The notes under the pieces are model-generated. The model made no database searches and was not told the DNA's origin. It was given only the letters and a program-made list of their open reading frames with translations. A program made the translations under genes and the position numbers. A DNA stretch of 55,478 bases from QHCE01 sp041743105 (lineage in GTDB: Bacteria; Actinomycetota; Actinomycetes; Mycobacteriales; QHCE01), in the NCBI GenBank assembly GCA_041743105.1, contig JBGTNI010000024.1:1-55478 (forward strand), written 5' to 3'. Position 1 is the stretch's first letter. Each line of letters opens with the position of its first letter. Shown in pieces: positions 39,370 to 48,221 of this stretch.

Positions 39370-40002
39370 ATGGGTGTCATGGCTGCAGCGTTAGTGCCCG
39401 TGGGGCACTCCGTGGGGCCGCTGTTCACTCCCAGTGGCGAACAGGATCCCGATAGCTACGAGATCCGCTATGCCGACGGCATATTCTCCATCGACCACGA
39501 GGAACGGCGTATCTGGGCACTTGCACACGGCGACCCTGCGACCATCACTGAGGATCCGCCCTCCCGGGAACGCGTCATCCGCAAGGCAACTGAGATGGAT
39601 GGCCACACCACCAAGCAAGTCATCGACCGGCTCTGCGACGTGGGTCTATTGGTGGAGTACGAGCGGCGCAGTGAGCAAGCGCGAGACTTCGCTAATCGAC
39701 ACCAGGTAGAGCCGCTTGCCATCGGGCTTGGCAATACGCCCGATACGCCGTGGTACTTTCAGATCGGATTACCGGAGACTCCGCGCGTGATGGTTGGCCA
39801 TGATGCCTACTATCTGTGGATGTACGCGCATCGCCACGCTTCGCTATGGGATGCGTGCGAATATCTGGCTGTAGACAAGAACGCTGAAGTGGCCGCAGGA
39901 GCCGGATCGAATATCAATCCAGATCGAATTTTGACCCACTTTCTGGACGCACTACCAGCTATGATTGCTACATCATGCGCGTACGTGGACCGGGTGAGGT
40001 GA
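39370..40002 (+). CDS. Hypothetical protein with conserved N-terminal VGH segment
   Basis: About 210 residues, not recognised. MGVMAAALVPVGHSVGPLFTPSG begins the protein. A beta-rich part follows (SYEIRYADGIFSIDHEERRIWALAHGDP), then a winged-helix-like region (SRERVIRKATEMDGHTTKQVIDRLCDVGLLVEYE) and a C-terminal domain with many aromatic and acidic residues. The frame begins at a TTG at 39331; the ATG at 39370 with GGCGAGG just upstream is more likely. Similar small proteins occur near peptide or regulatory loci in actinobacteria, but I cannot name the family. A partial copy lies upstream. Confidence 0.6.
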   Translation: MGVMAAALVPVGHSVGPLFTPSGEQDPDSYEIRYADGIFSIDHEERRIWALAHGDPATITEDPPSRERVIRKATEMDGHTTKQVIDRLCDVGLLVEYERRSEQARDFANRHQVEPLAIGLGNTPDTPWYFQIGLPETPRVMVGHDAYYLWMYAHRHASLWDACEYLAVDKNAEVAAGAGSNINPDRILTHFLDALPAMIATSCAYVDRVR

Positions 40003-40009
40003 GGATGCG

Positions 40010-40384
40010 ATGAGACAAACCATCCTGGATCCCCAACGTCTCCGTCGCCCGCCTCACACCGATGGACCCTTGGTGGCTTCGGCACAGGTGCCCGTTCCCG
40101 ACAGATATAGGGGGTTTGACAGCGCCCTCGGCGTTAAAGCTGGTTTACCGCGCTCCACACAAGCCTTTCCGGCTTCCGCTTCGATACCACCCACCGATGA
40201 AGCCGCTTCGAGTTCGCTCCTGCCGGCCGTGAGTGGTCTGCGAGATCCTCCAGCGGTAGTGGTAGCGGAGCTGCTTTCACGCGCCTCTCAGGTTTCCACA
40301 CGCAGTGCTACTAATGGTCCACGCGGCGCTGCTGGGTCGCATAGCTCCGGCTCCGGGCACAGTCGAGGTCGACGGCGCCCCTAG
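40010..40384 (+). CDS. Hypothetical protein, low complexity
   Basis: A 124-residue frame starting at an ATG 8 bp after the preceding stop, so it could be coupled to it. The first 35 residues contain PHTDGPLVASAQVPVPDRYRG. The remainder is Ser/Ala/Pro-rich and ends in RGRRRP. No domain is recognised, and the second half reads like chance coding. It may be a short peptide gene with a run-on frame. Confidence 0.28.
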   Translation: MRQTILDPQRLRRPPHTDGPLVASAQVPVPDRYRGFDSALGVKAGLPRSTQAFPASASIPPTDEAASSSLLPAVSGLRDPPAVVVAELLSRASQVSTRSATNGPRGAAGSHSSGSGHSRGRRRP

Positions 40385-40574
40385 ATAGCCGATGGGGTCG
40401 CTGGGTCCGTCTCTTAGTTCCGCTTCCCGCACAGCAGAGACCGATATGACGTAGACCCCTGCTGTGTGACATGACGGCGTGCCTGAGCGAGTGCGACTCT
40501 GATGGTGATTCTGACTAACCCGGTGATCTAAAATTCGTAGCACCTTGCCGCGCGATTGTAGGAATCATGACCCC

Positions 40575-42065
40575 ATGAAAATAAGCCTGCGGCTGCGCAT
40601 CAGCCTCGCTCTATGTACCACCGCTCTGACGATAGCGAGCGTCGCGATGCCGGCGGGCGCGCAGGAACGCAAGGTGCCGCCTGCCGCCGTCTCTGCTGAC
40701 TCGGCTCCGCTGTCGTGGCGGGCGTGTGAGGGGGCGCCGACCGTTTCGGCATCCCGCTGCGCAGAGATCGCTGTTCCCCTCGACTGGCATGCCCCCGGCT
40801 CCACGCGGGTGAATCTGCGGTTCGCGCGCCTTTCGGCTGCCAAACCAACCGAGCGCATCGGTGCGCTGTTCTTCAATCCTGGCGGGCCGGGAGGGTCAGC
40901 GGCTGACATCGCGGCCAACCCTGAGTTTGCGAAGTTCTACTTCCCACCTCAGCTGCGAGACCGATTCGACATTGTGGGAGTCGATCCGCGGGGAATTGGT
41001 CGTAGCGAGCAGATTCGTTGCACCGATCCGCCGCACCAGCCGCAGGTGACGCGGTTTCCTACTGAGCCGAACGAGGTCATCGCGCTGGAGCGTGGCAACG
41101 CGGAATTCGGTAAATCGTGTATCGAAGGCAGTGGGAAGCTCGCCCGTCACCTAGACACCGTGAGTGCCGCCAGGGACTTAGATGCTGTTCGCGCCGCGCT
41201 CGGGGAACACCAGATAAGCTTTCTCGGCCTTTCATACGGAACCATGCTTGCTCAAGCCTACGCAGAGCAGTTTCCGCATCGGCTGCGCGCGCTTGTCCTC
41301 GACGGGGTGGTCGATCGATCGCTGTCGTGGCGGCAGCTGGTACGCCACGGCGCAGCGGCGGTGGAGGACGGGGTGCGTCGCTTCGCGGCATGGTGTGACG
41401 CACAGACGGCATGCGCGATTCGCGAGCGCGGCGTGCGGAGCGTAATCACCGACCTGTTGGCGGAAGCCGATGCCGCGCCGATCCCGGCAGGGGAGGCCTC
41501 CGTCACCAGCGAAGAGCTTGTCGCCTCCATCAATGGCTTTCTCAATTCGCCGTTGCAGTTCGAGGCGCTCGCTACCGCTTTGGCCAAGGCGGCCGACTCC
41601 GATGACGCGAGCGCACTGCGTGCCGGGAGCTTCTTCTCCACCGGCGACTTCTATGCCACGTATAGATCGGTGATCTGTCAGGATGTTCCGGCTCCTACTG
41701 GATACCAGTTGGCCGACGAAGTCGAGCGAGTGCGTGCCCTTGGCCTGACATTGCGGGGCGCATCGGAGTTATGGGACATCGTTTCAGGTTGCGTGAACTG
41801 GCCGGTGGACTCGAAATGGGAGCCCCATGTATGGCGTGTTCCCGACGATTTCACGCCCACCTTACTGTTGTCGGGTGCCCACGACGTAGCGACTCCTCGC
41901 CCGTTTGCCGAAGCGGTAGCGGACACGATCCCTGGAAGCACGCTGCTGCGTTGGCCAGGGGACGGTCACGCCGCCCATCCGGCCCACGACGTATGCAGTG
42001 CCCGTGCCGCTACGCAATATCTGCTCACAGTGCAGCTTCCAGACCCGGCGAGCTGTGGGGGATAG
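40575..42065 (+). CDS. Secreted alpha/beta hydrolase, tripeptidyl aminopeptidase-like
   Basis: A 496-residue exported hydrolase of the TAP (S33) family. The signal peptide is residues 1-30 (LRLRISLALCTTALTIASVAMPAGAQ). The oxyanion region is FFNPGGPGGS and the mature start SWRACEG is typical. The nucleophile Ser is in FLGLSYGTMLAQ, and the TAP-like C-terminal domain has LLSGAHDVATPRPFAEAVA and WPGDGHAAH for Asp and His. It releases tripeptides from the N-terminus of extracellular peptides in homologues. The ATG at 40575 is chosen from the signal peptide; the upstream extension to 40545 is not conserved. Confidence 0.9.
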   Translation: MKISLRLRISLALCTTALTIASVAMPAGAQERKVPPAAVSADSAPLSWRACEGAPTVSASRCAEIAVPLDWHAPGSTRVNLRFARLSAAKPTERIGALFFNPGGPGGSAADIAANPEFAKFYFPPQLRDRFDIVGVDPRGIGRSEQIRCTDPPHQPQVTRFPTEPNEVIALERGNAEFGKSCIEGSGKLARHLDTVSAARDLDAVRAALGEHQISFLGLSYGTMLAQAYAEQFPHRLRALVLDGVVDRSLSWRQLVRHGAAAVEDGVRRFAAWCDAQTACAIRERGVRSVITDLLAEADAAPIPAGEASVTSEELVASINGFLNSPLQFEALATALAKAADSDDASALRAGSFFSTGDFYATYRSVICQDVPAPTGYQLADEVERVRALGLTLRGASELWDIVSGCVNWPVDSKWEPHVWRVPDDFTPTLLLSGAHDVATPRPFAEAVADTIPGSTLLRWPGDGHAAHPAHDVCSARAATQYLLTVQLPDPASCGG

Positions 42066-42102
42066 GGGTCCGGTTAGGCGCGTGCTGACATTGGCTCAGT
42101 AA

Positions 42103-43500
42103 TCAGCTGAAGATCGAGTCACCGGTGAAGGGAACGAACCGGGCCTGGAAGAACCGCAAATGCTCGGGTTCGTGCACCAAGCGCAGCCCGGTGCGAATAT
42201 TTTTGCGAGCCGTGCAGATTCTGACGATGCTCTCGGCTACAACATCTATATGGCTGCGTGTGTAGACCCGTCTAGGAATGGCGAAGCGAACCAGCTCGAG
42301 TGCCGGATAGCGGTTATGTCCGGTCTCAGGATCACGGCCGGCTGAGACAGTACCGCGCTCGACACCACGGACGCCGCCTTCTGTGTAGATCGCCGCGGCC
42401 AGGGTTTGGGCTGGAAACTGGTCTCTGGGTATGTGATCGAGTATGGCGGCGGCATCGAGGAAGACAGCATGGCCGCCGATTGGCCGCACCACCGGTATGC
42501 CCTCGTCGATGAGGCACTGGCCGAGGTAGGCAACCTGTTCGATTCGGGCGCGAATGCTATCTTCGTGTACGGATTCCTCGATTCCGCGCGCGATCGCTTC
42601 CATGTCCCGGCCAGCCATACCGCCGTAGGTATGGAGCCCTTCATAGAGGAGGGTGAGGTTACGTGCCTGCTCGGCAACGTGGGGATCGCGAACGCCGAGC
42701 CATCCTCCAATGTTGGCGAAGCTGTCCTTTTTGGCCGACATGGTGGCCCCGTCGCTAAGAGCACACATGGCATGCAGGATTTCAGCGACCGTGTGAGTTT
42801 GCCAGTCGGGTTCGCGTTGTTTGATGAACCAGGCATTTTCCACGGCGCGGGCGGCGTCAAGGATGACGAGAATGCCGTGTCGCTGAGTTAGTTCCCGAAT
42901 CTGAGCGAAGTTGGCCATGCTGACGGGTTGGCCGCCGGCCATATTGACCGGTGCTCCAAGGGCAACGTAGGCAATGTTGTCGGCTCCGAGCTCGCCAATG
43001 AGCTTTTCTAGTTTGATCAGATCGACATTGCCCTTGAAGGGATGCTCTGCACTGGAATCATGAGCTTCATCGATGATGACATCGTGGAAGATTCCATGGT
43101 TGAGCTCTTGGTGTGCCCGTGTAGACGGGAAGTACATATTACCGGGTATGTATTGTCCAGGTCGAATGAGGACTTGAGAAATGATGTTCTCTGCGCCTCG
43201 TCCTTGATGTGTGGGGATGATGTGCTCGTATCCGTAGTGTGTGCGGACGGCACTTTCGAACACATCGAAGCTGCGTGCTCCGGCGTAGGCTTCATCGCCG
43301 ATCATCATGCCGGCCCACTGGTAATCGGACATGGCATTTGTTCCAGAGTCGGTGAACAGATCGATATAAACGTCTTTAGAACGAAGCAGACACGTGTTGT
43401 ATCCGGCATGTCGAATTGCCTGTTCACGTTCTTCACGGGTGGTGGTTTTGATCGATTCGACCACTTTGATGCGCCAAGGCTCTGCGTTGTAATGCGGCAT
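42103..43500 (-). CDS. Tyrosine phenol-lyase-like PLP lyase
   Basis: A 465-residue beta-eliminating lyase of the tryptophanase/tyrosine phenol-lyase family. IDLFTDSGTNAMSDYQWAGMM, THQGRGAENIISQ and MSAKKDS (PLP lysine Lys258) are typical. Substrate residues are mixed. Arg382 in GVERG corresponds to the phenol-lyase Arg381 rather than the tryptophanase Ile. The position of TPL Thr124 (tryptophanase Asp) is Pro125, and Met379 is Val380. Tryptophanase activity is therefore unlikely, and tyrosine activity is uncertain. The reaction may be elimination of an unusual aromatic from its beta-aryl amino acid to give pyruvate and ammonia. It begins at the last base of the monooxygenase stop (TGATG) and is translated from the same mRNA. 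GC is lower than in its neighbours. Confidence 0.87.
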   Translation of the reverse strand: MPHYNAEPWRIKVVESIKTTTREEREQAIRHAGYNTCLLRSKDVYIDLFTDSGTNAMSDYQWAGMMIGDEAYAGARSFDVFESAVRTHYGYEHIIPTHQGRGAENIISQVLIRPGQYIPGNMYFPSTRAHQELNHGIFHDVIIDEAHDSSAEHPFKGNVDLIKLEKLIGELGADNIAYVALGAPVNMAGGQPVSMANFAQIRELTQRHGILVILDAARAVENAWFIKQREPDWQTHTVAEILHAMCALSDGATMSAKKDSFANIGGWLGVRDPHVAEQARNLTLLYEGLHTYGGMAGRDMEAIARGIEESVHEDSIRARIEQVAYLGQCLIDEGIPVVRPIGGHAVFLDAAAILDHIPRDQFPAQTLAAAIYTEGGVRGVERGTVSAGRDPETGHNRYPALELVRFAIPRRVYTRSHIDVVAESIVRICTARKNIRTGLRLVHEPEHLRFFQARFVPFTGDSIFS

Positions 43501-45083
43501 CAGAGCCTCTTCTGAGAGGCGAATTCCGGGGAAACAGGTGTGACCGCCTCTAGCTCGTCGCGGAAAAACTTCTGCAACTGGGCCAGATATTCCTCTGGAG
43601 AAAAGCTGTTTTCGAGGTCTTCTAGAAAATTATGTCGACTGATTTCAACACCGTGCTCGATACGCCGTAATACCGGGTGTAGAAAGGGCGTCACGTCAGC
43701 ATAGCTCGGGTGATGTACTCGTTCGATCTGGAATGGGCTGGGAGCGGGAGGTCCATATTCGAGAGTGAGAGTGAAGTGCGGTCCGGCTCCAAGATGGCCA
43801 TCGCGAAGGTAATCCACTGGGATGCCAGGGTAATAGGCTAATGAATTATCTCCAGGAGAAAGGGGATCGTAGGTGAATACGTCAGCCAGGTAACCGGGTT
43901 GGAGGAACAGAGCGTCACTGTTGTTGAGTCGGCGCAGGGAGTGCTCGGCAAGCGTGTCGGGTTTGGCGGCTATGCGAGAATTGAAAGCGAGATGATCCCC
44001 ATCGGTCAATAGCGCGGCGAGAAACTGTATGTTGTAGCGGAATCCGTGAATAAACGACGACATGGTCTTTTTGAAGTCTCGAGACTGCATGAGCGTGCCG
44101 GCAAAGTACACCCCCGGAACGTTGACGGATTCATAGTTGCTGTTCATTGCCGGTAAACGGTCGTCGTGGCAAAGCTGCGGGCGCAGACCAGGCTCGAAAA
44201 ACGAGTCATCAAAGCGGAAACCTGTGCAGGCGATGATTCGATCGTAGCGGTAGCTAACACGATGTCCAGCTGCGTGCGTGTAGGCGAGGTCAACGATGTA
44301 ACCGGCGCCGGCTGTTTGAATGCGGCTGATCTCGGCATCGAGTACGGCGTTCTGTGATTTAAGTTGGTAAGTGTCGAGGAAATTGTTGTTGACTGCGCGA
44401 AGGTTGCCCACGAAGTGGGAGGCCCAAGCGAACCGCACTGGAGTGGGACTGCAGATATGAATGGTGGCCGCTGTTTCGATGAGGCTGTTGGCGGTTTCGA
44501 ACGCCGAATTGCCTTTGCCGATGATGAGGACTCGAGCGTCGCGGAATCGTTCGGGATCGGTCGCGAAGTCAACATACCGTTCGGCATGTTCGATACCAGG
44601 AATAACTGGTAGACGGGGCTGGCTGAGGCCGGTAGCCACGACGACGCGTTTTGCTGTGTAGACGGTTCCATCATGGGTGGCGATCTGAAATTGCTCTCCC
44701 GATGGGCCGCTGGCGTGATCTATGCTCACACACCGCTTGCCATAGTGGATGGAGAGATTGTGATGTACCGCGTAGTCGGCCAGGTAGCGGACCATGTCAG
44801 TCGCGGCCGGAAAGTATCGTTCGCTGTACTCGGTGAAGCGGGGTGAACCCTCCCCTAGCAGGGAGTTCCAGTCATAGCGAAGTGGATTACCGGGATCGCG
44901 GCCGACATTGCGTTTATTGATGGAAATGAGTGTGCGGTGACGGGGGAAGGCATCGAAAAATCTTCCGGGGGCTGAGCCGGCTTCCAGAACGAGGTAGCCG
45001 ACATCTGACTTGCCGAGGGCGTAAGCGAGTTGCAGGCCCGCCGGACCGGCGCCGATGACGAGGGTGTCAACTGGAGCAGTCAT
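43500..45083 (-). CDS. Flavin-dependent monooxygenase (FOXRED2-like)
   Basis: A 527-residue FAD/NADPH oxidoreductase of the flavin-containing monooxygenase group. The FAD motif GAGPAG is at residues 11-16, the NADPH motif GKGNSA at 189-194, and a conserved ATG loop (VVVATGLSQPRLP) at about 148-160. The later ACTGFRFDDSFF and NVPGVYFAGTLMQ are the second FAD-contact region. The C-terminal 130 residues extend beyond the core and resemble FOXRED2-type enzymes. The probable role is N- or C-hydroxylation or Baeyer-Villiger-type oxidation of a small molecule. It is first gene of the pair with the lyase. Confidence 0.88.
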   Translation of the reverse strand: MTAPVDTLVIGAGPAGLQLAYALGKSDVGYLVLEAGSAPGRFFDAFPRHRTLISINKRNVGRDPGNPLRYDWNSLLGEGSPRFTEYSERYFPAATDMVRYLADYAVHHNLSIHYGKRCVSIDHASGPSGEQFQIATHDGTVYTAKRVVVATGLSQPRLPVIPGIEHAERYVDFATDPERFRDARVLIIGKGNSAFETANSLIETAATIHICSPTPVRFAWASHFVGNLRAVNNNFLDTYQLKSQNAVLDAEISRIQTAGAGYIVDLAYTHAAGHRVSYRYDRIIACTGFRFDDSFFEPGLRPQLCHDDRLPAMNSNYESVNVPGVYFAGTLMQSRDFKKTMSSFIHGFRYNIQFLAALLTDGDHLAFNSRIAAKPDTLAEHSLRRLNNSDALFLQPGYLADVFTYDPLSPGDNSLAYYPGIPVDYLRDGHLGAGPHFTLTLEYGPPAPSPFQIERVHHPSYADVTPFLHPVLRRIEHGVEISRHNFLEDLENSFSPEEYLAQLQKFFRDELEAVTPVSPEFASQKRL

Positions 45084-45230
45084 GCTGCCCGTCCCTTACA
45101 TTCGCCCCAGCTTGGGTGGGGATGCGAAAAGCACTTTCTAAATGAATCACCCTACTACTAGTCACGGCGGTAGGCGGTCATGTTCTAGCGGTCAGTTGTG
45201 CTGTCACGGGAACCGTTCTAGAGTGCCAGC

Positions 45231-45854
45231 ATGCCAAGGATCGCGTGGATCGAAGAGTCAGAAGCAACCGGGGAACTAGCCGAGGCGTACCGGGAAATTC
45301 GGGCTAATTGGCCGCCTAGGGAGCAGGCCGCGGAGGTGTTCAAGGCGCTGAGTCATCGACCCGCATTCATGAAAGCGCTGTCAGACGCAACGCTCATGAC
45401 CATTACTCCCGGAGCGCTCACTTCGGTCCAGCACGAGATGATCGCGCTCTACGTGTCATCGTTGACCAACTGTCCGTACTGCGCCTATCACCATAAAGTG
45501 TTCCTAGAGGTGGGAGCTCTGCGCACCGTACGGTTGTCTGGGGATGAAAAACAGGAAGCAGAGCGCCGAGCCGAGATCGCTGACGCCCTTTACAAGGGAA
45601 ACCTTGCCGCCGCGCCGCTCACCCACCCCGAACGTCTTCTTTTGCGCTTCGTCGAGACCTTAACGCTACAACCGGGCGGAGTCAGCGATGGCACGCTCGA
45701 CGAACTGCGTGACGTTGGATGGAGCGAGCCCCAGATTTCCGAGGCGGTATACACCTGCGCCCTCTACAACGCTTGGGTTCGCATCACCAATGCTTTTGAT
45801 ACCGATCCCCACGACATCGACGCCACTTTTGGCATCACCAAGCAGGCGGAGTGA
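45231..45854 (+). CDS. Carboxymuconolactone decarboxylase/AhpD-like protein
   Basis: A 207-residue helical protein of the AhpD/CMD family (peroxidase-related subset). The CxxC redox pair is Cys81 and Cys84 in SLTNCPYCAYHHKVFLEVGA, with His88 as the third conserved residue. MITP-type start and Trp-rich N-terminus (IAWIEESEATGELAEAYREI) are typical. The ATG at 45231 lies 147 bp from the divergent monooxygenase start. It may detoxify peroxide made by the flavin enzyme. A link by shared promoter region is inference. Confidence 0.87.
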   Translation: MPRIAWIEESEATGELAEAYREIRANWPPREQAAEVFKALSHRPAFMKALSDATLMTITPGALTSVQHEMIALYVSSLTNCPYCAYHHKVFLEVGALRTVRLSGDEKQEAERRAEIADALYKGNLAAAPLTHPERLLLRFVETLTLQPGGVSDGTLDELRDVGWSEPQISEAVYTCALYNAWVRITNAFDTDPHDIDATFGITKQAE

Positions 45855-46005
45855 GCGGGCTTTCTAGCCGCACAAAAAACTGTTTGATACGGGCTCAACG
45901 ACCGCTCTCGATGTGAAACTAGCCTACCGGCATTGCGCGGATTCTCGGCCGGTCATTCCCCTGACATCGGTTGTCCTAAGAGGAATGGATCGGTGCCGGA
46001 AAAGG

Positions 46006-47643
46006 CTAAACGTGCTCGCGTTCGCCGCTTCGATAGCCACTTTTGTGCCCCGTGGCGCTGTGTCCGCCGCTGCGTGGACCACTGTGCTTGGCTTTTCGCG
46101 TGCCAGGGGAGGAACGCTTGTCTGAGCCGTGTGGCGCATATTTGCCGGTGCCGTGCTTGCCCGTGCGCTCACGGGAGTCGCGGTCTCTGAAATCGCGATG
46201 GTGTCGCTCACGGTCGGTGCGTTGCTGTGGTCTGCGACCGCGTTCGCCGCTATGCGTGCGTTCGACGGAGTCAGATGGGATACCGTCGCGAACCTCCCGT
46301 TCTGCTGTGGCCGCGAGTTGGTCGGCCGCGGCGCTCGCCTGCGTCACTGTCTGCTGAGCTCGCTCGAGCCGGTTGGTGAGTTCGGTGACCTCACGCTGCG
46401 CGGCGGTAACGCCAAGTCGAGCCGCCCGTGCGCGCGTCTCGGTGATCGAACGCGCTCCCAGCAGGTCGGTCAACTGCGAGCTGAATCGGCCCTTCACTAC
46501 GTGGCGTGCCGCGTCCACTCCCGCTTTCTCCATCAGACGGGCCACTGAGCGCTGCTGGTGGGGGAGTGCAAGAGTGACTACGACGCCATTCTTACCAGCT
46601 CGCGCGGTACGGCCGGCACGGTGCAAGTAGTCCTTGGAGTCGCCGGCGGGGTCGATGTGGAGCACCAGATCGACGTCGTCGACGTGAATGCCGCGTGCGG
46701 CAACATCGGTGGCGACGAGCACGCTGACGATGCCTTCTTTGAATTCCGCAAGCGTTTTAGTACGGGCGGACTGCGCCAGGCCGCCGTGGATCGGTTCAGC
46801 GCGCAAGCCCGCTGCTTTGAGTTGCTGCGCCACCCGATCCGCACCGAGCTGGGTGCGAACGAATGCGATGGTGCGGCTACCACGATCGGCCAACGCGGCG
46901 GTGAGCAGCGTCTTGTGTTCTGGGGTCACGATCGCGACGTGATGCGTCATGGTTGTGACCGCCCCCGCGGTGGGGTCCACCGAGTGGGTGACGGGGTCAT
47001 GTAGGTACTCGTTGACTAGCGTGTCCACGCCCCGGTCGAGTGTCGCGGAGAACAACAAGCTCTGGCTCTCCGGTGGAACGTAGTTCAGCAGTTCGCGGAC
47101 TTCGGGGAGGAAACCCAGGTCGGCCATCTGATCGGCCTCGTCGAGCACCACAATTTCGACCGAATCCAGCGAGCACGAACCGCGTTTGATCAGATCGCGT
47201 AGCCGCCCAGGGGTAGCGACGATGATGTCCACGCCGCGTTTGAGAGCTTGCATCTGATCGGGCATCGGCATGCCGCCGCAGATGGTCTTGCTGGACAGTC
47301 CAAGAGTGCGGCCATAGGGCTCCAGTGCCTCGTTCACTTGCACCGCAAGCTCACGGGTGGGGGCCAAGACGATGCCCCGTGGACGCTTGGGCGCGGTGGT
47401 GCCGCCAGCGAGGCGGCTGATCAGTGGTAAGCCGTAGGAGAGGGTTTTGCCTGAGCCGGTGCGGCCCCGACCGAGCACGTCATGCCCGGCAAGTGCGTCC
47501 GGGATGGTGCTGGCTTGGATCGGAAACGGACTGGTGAGACCGCGTGTGGTGAGCGCGGTGACGAGGCGCTCCGGCAGGCCAAGGTCGGCAAAGCTGCTGG
47601 GCAGGTGCACAGCGTCGGGTGGGGTGATGACAGCGTGGGACAT
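46006..47643 (-). CDS. DEAD-box ATP-dependent RNA helicase
   Basis: A 545-residue RhlE-like helicase. The Q motif FADLGL...PFPIQASTIP, motif I GRTGSGKT (60-67), DEAD (VVLDEADQMADLGF), SAT (LLFSATLD), ATDVAARGIHVDDVDLVLH and HRAGRTARAG are complete. The C-terminus is a basic, Arg/His/Gly/Ser-rich tail (about 430-545) for RNA binding. The start is the ATG at 47643. It probably assists ribosome assembly or mRNA decay, as cold-shock helicases do. Confidence 0.95.
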   Translation of the reverse strand: MSHAVITPPDAVHLPSSFADLGLPERLVTALTTRGLTSPFPIQASTIPDALAGHDVLGRGRTGSGKTLSYGLPLISRLAGGTTAPKRPRGIVLAPTRELAVQVNEALEPYGRTLGLSSKTICGGMPMPDQMQALKRGVDIIVATPGRLRDLIKRGSCSLDSVEIVVLDEADQMADLGFLPEVRELLNYVPPESQSLLFSATLDRGVDTLVNEYLHDPVTHSVDPTAGAVTTMTHHVAIVTPEHKTLLTAALADRGSRTIAFVRTQLGADRVAQQLKAAGLRAEPIHGGLAQSARTKTLAEFKEGIVSVLVATDVAARGIHVDDVDLVLHIDPAGDSKDYLHRAGRTARAGKNGVVVTLALPHQQRSVARLMEKAGVDAARHVVKGRFSSQLTDLLGARSITETRARAARLGVTAAQREVTELTNRLERAQQTVTQASAAADQLAATAEREVRDGIPSDSVERTHSGERGRRPQQRTDRERHHRDFRDRDSRERTGKHGTGKYAPHGSDKRSSPGTRKAKHSGPRSGGHSATGHKSGYRSGEREHV

Positions 47644-48157
47644 GAAAGCCTTTCAGGCGTTGGGGCCCGCGACAAAAGTCCACGCTGCTGAGCTGATTAG
47701 TAAAAGTTCCGCCGCGACGTGCGGCGAGTACCTATGTCAATTACTAAGTCGTGGAAACAAGCACGAGCTGGCAGCGCATACGAAGTATTTCGCGCTGAAT
47801 CTGCACTGGTTCGAATCACCAGTCTGCAGTGAGTCTACACGAGACCGGCGGTGATCGGGGGCGCGTTCCTCCGAAGGGTCCTCGATGGTCTGGGCTAGCC
47901 ACCATTTCCTGAGATGATCTACGCGTAGATCATCTATGCGTTGCTTATCTGAAAGAGGGGACGAGCAAGGCTTGCTCCTTGTTCACCCACGACAGCATGA
48001 GACGACTCGCTGCCTTGGCCATGCGGACGGTCTCCTCGGATAGCTCTTGTGGTGCCACGACTCTAGCGGTACCGGAGCCCGAGTGCGGTTACTGACGGCG
48101 CAGTTCGAGGGAAAGCCCCTTGGCTACGTAAAACTCGACGGATCACTAGCTTAGTTC
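47644..48157. other. Intergenic region with palindrome and a possible gene relic
   Basis: Other than the 22-bp palindrome at 47913-47934, the - strand at 47945-48058 has a short open frame from a GTG, reading VAPQELSEETVRMAKAASRL and then MLSWVNKEQALLVPSFR. It could be the tail of a lost gene; there is no ribosome binding site. The rest, up to the direct repeats at 48158, shows nothing. Confidence 0.3.
47913..47934. promoter_or_regulatory. Perfect 22-bp palindrome
   Basis: An uninterrupted palindrome with half site GATGATCTACG. The partial motif ATCTATGCG follows it. It lies 270 bp upstream of the helicase start. This is the shape of a dimeric repressor operator (TetR/MarR/GntR-like), and no regulator gene is adjacent. 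Confidence 0.5.
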
Positions 48158-48195
48158 ACGACGAATCACGATGTTACGATACGACGAATCACGAT
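48158..48195 (+). repeat. 15-bp direct repeats before the ATPase gene
   Basis: ACGACGAATCACGAT occurs at 48158-48172 and 48181-48195 exactly, 23 bp apart (about two helical turns). It is probably an operator or promoter-linked tandem site. The first ATG of the ATPase frame falls inside the first repeat, which argues for a later start. Confidence 0.55.
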
Positions 48196-48221
48196 TCTGC
48201 CGACCGGCGAACGGCGATACA

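Noticed and set aside
42103..43500. Annotation as tryptophanase TnaA
   Set aside because: The tryptophanase Asp (of DTT) is Pro and the ending LRFF and VERG agree with phenol-lyases, so a TnaA label would mislead.
45855..46005. Possible gene in the convergent gap between the AhpD-like gene and the helicase
   Set aside because: The frame at 45913 runs antisense into the helicase tail and lacks any signal of coding.
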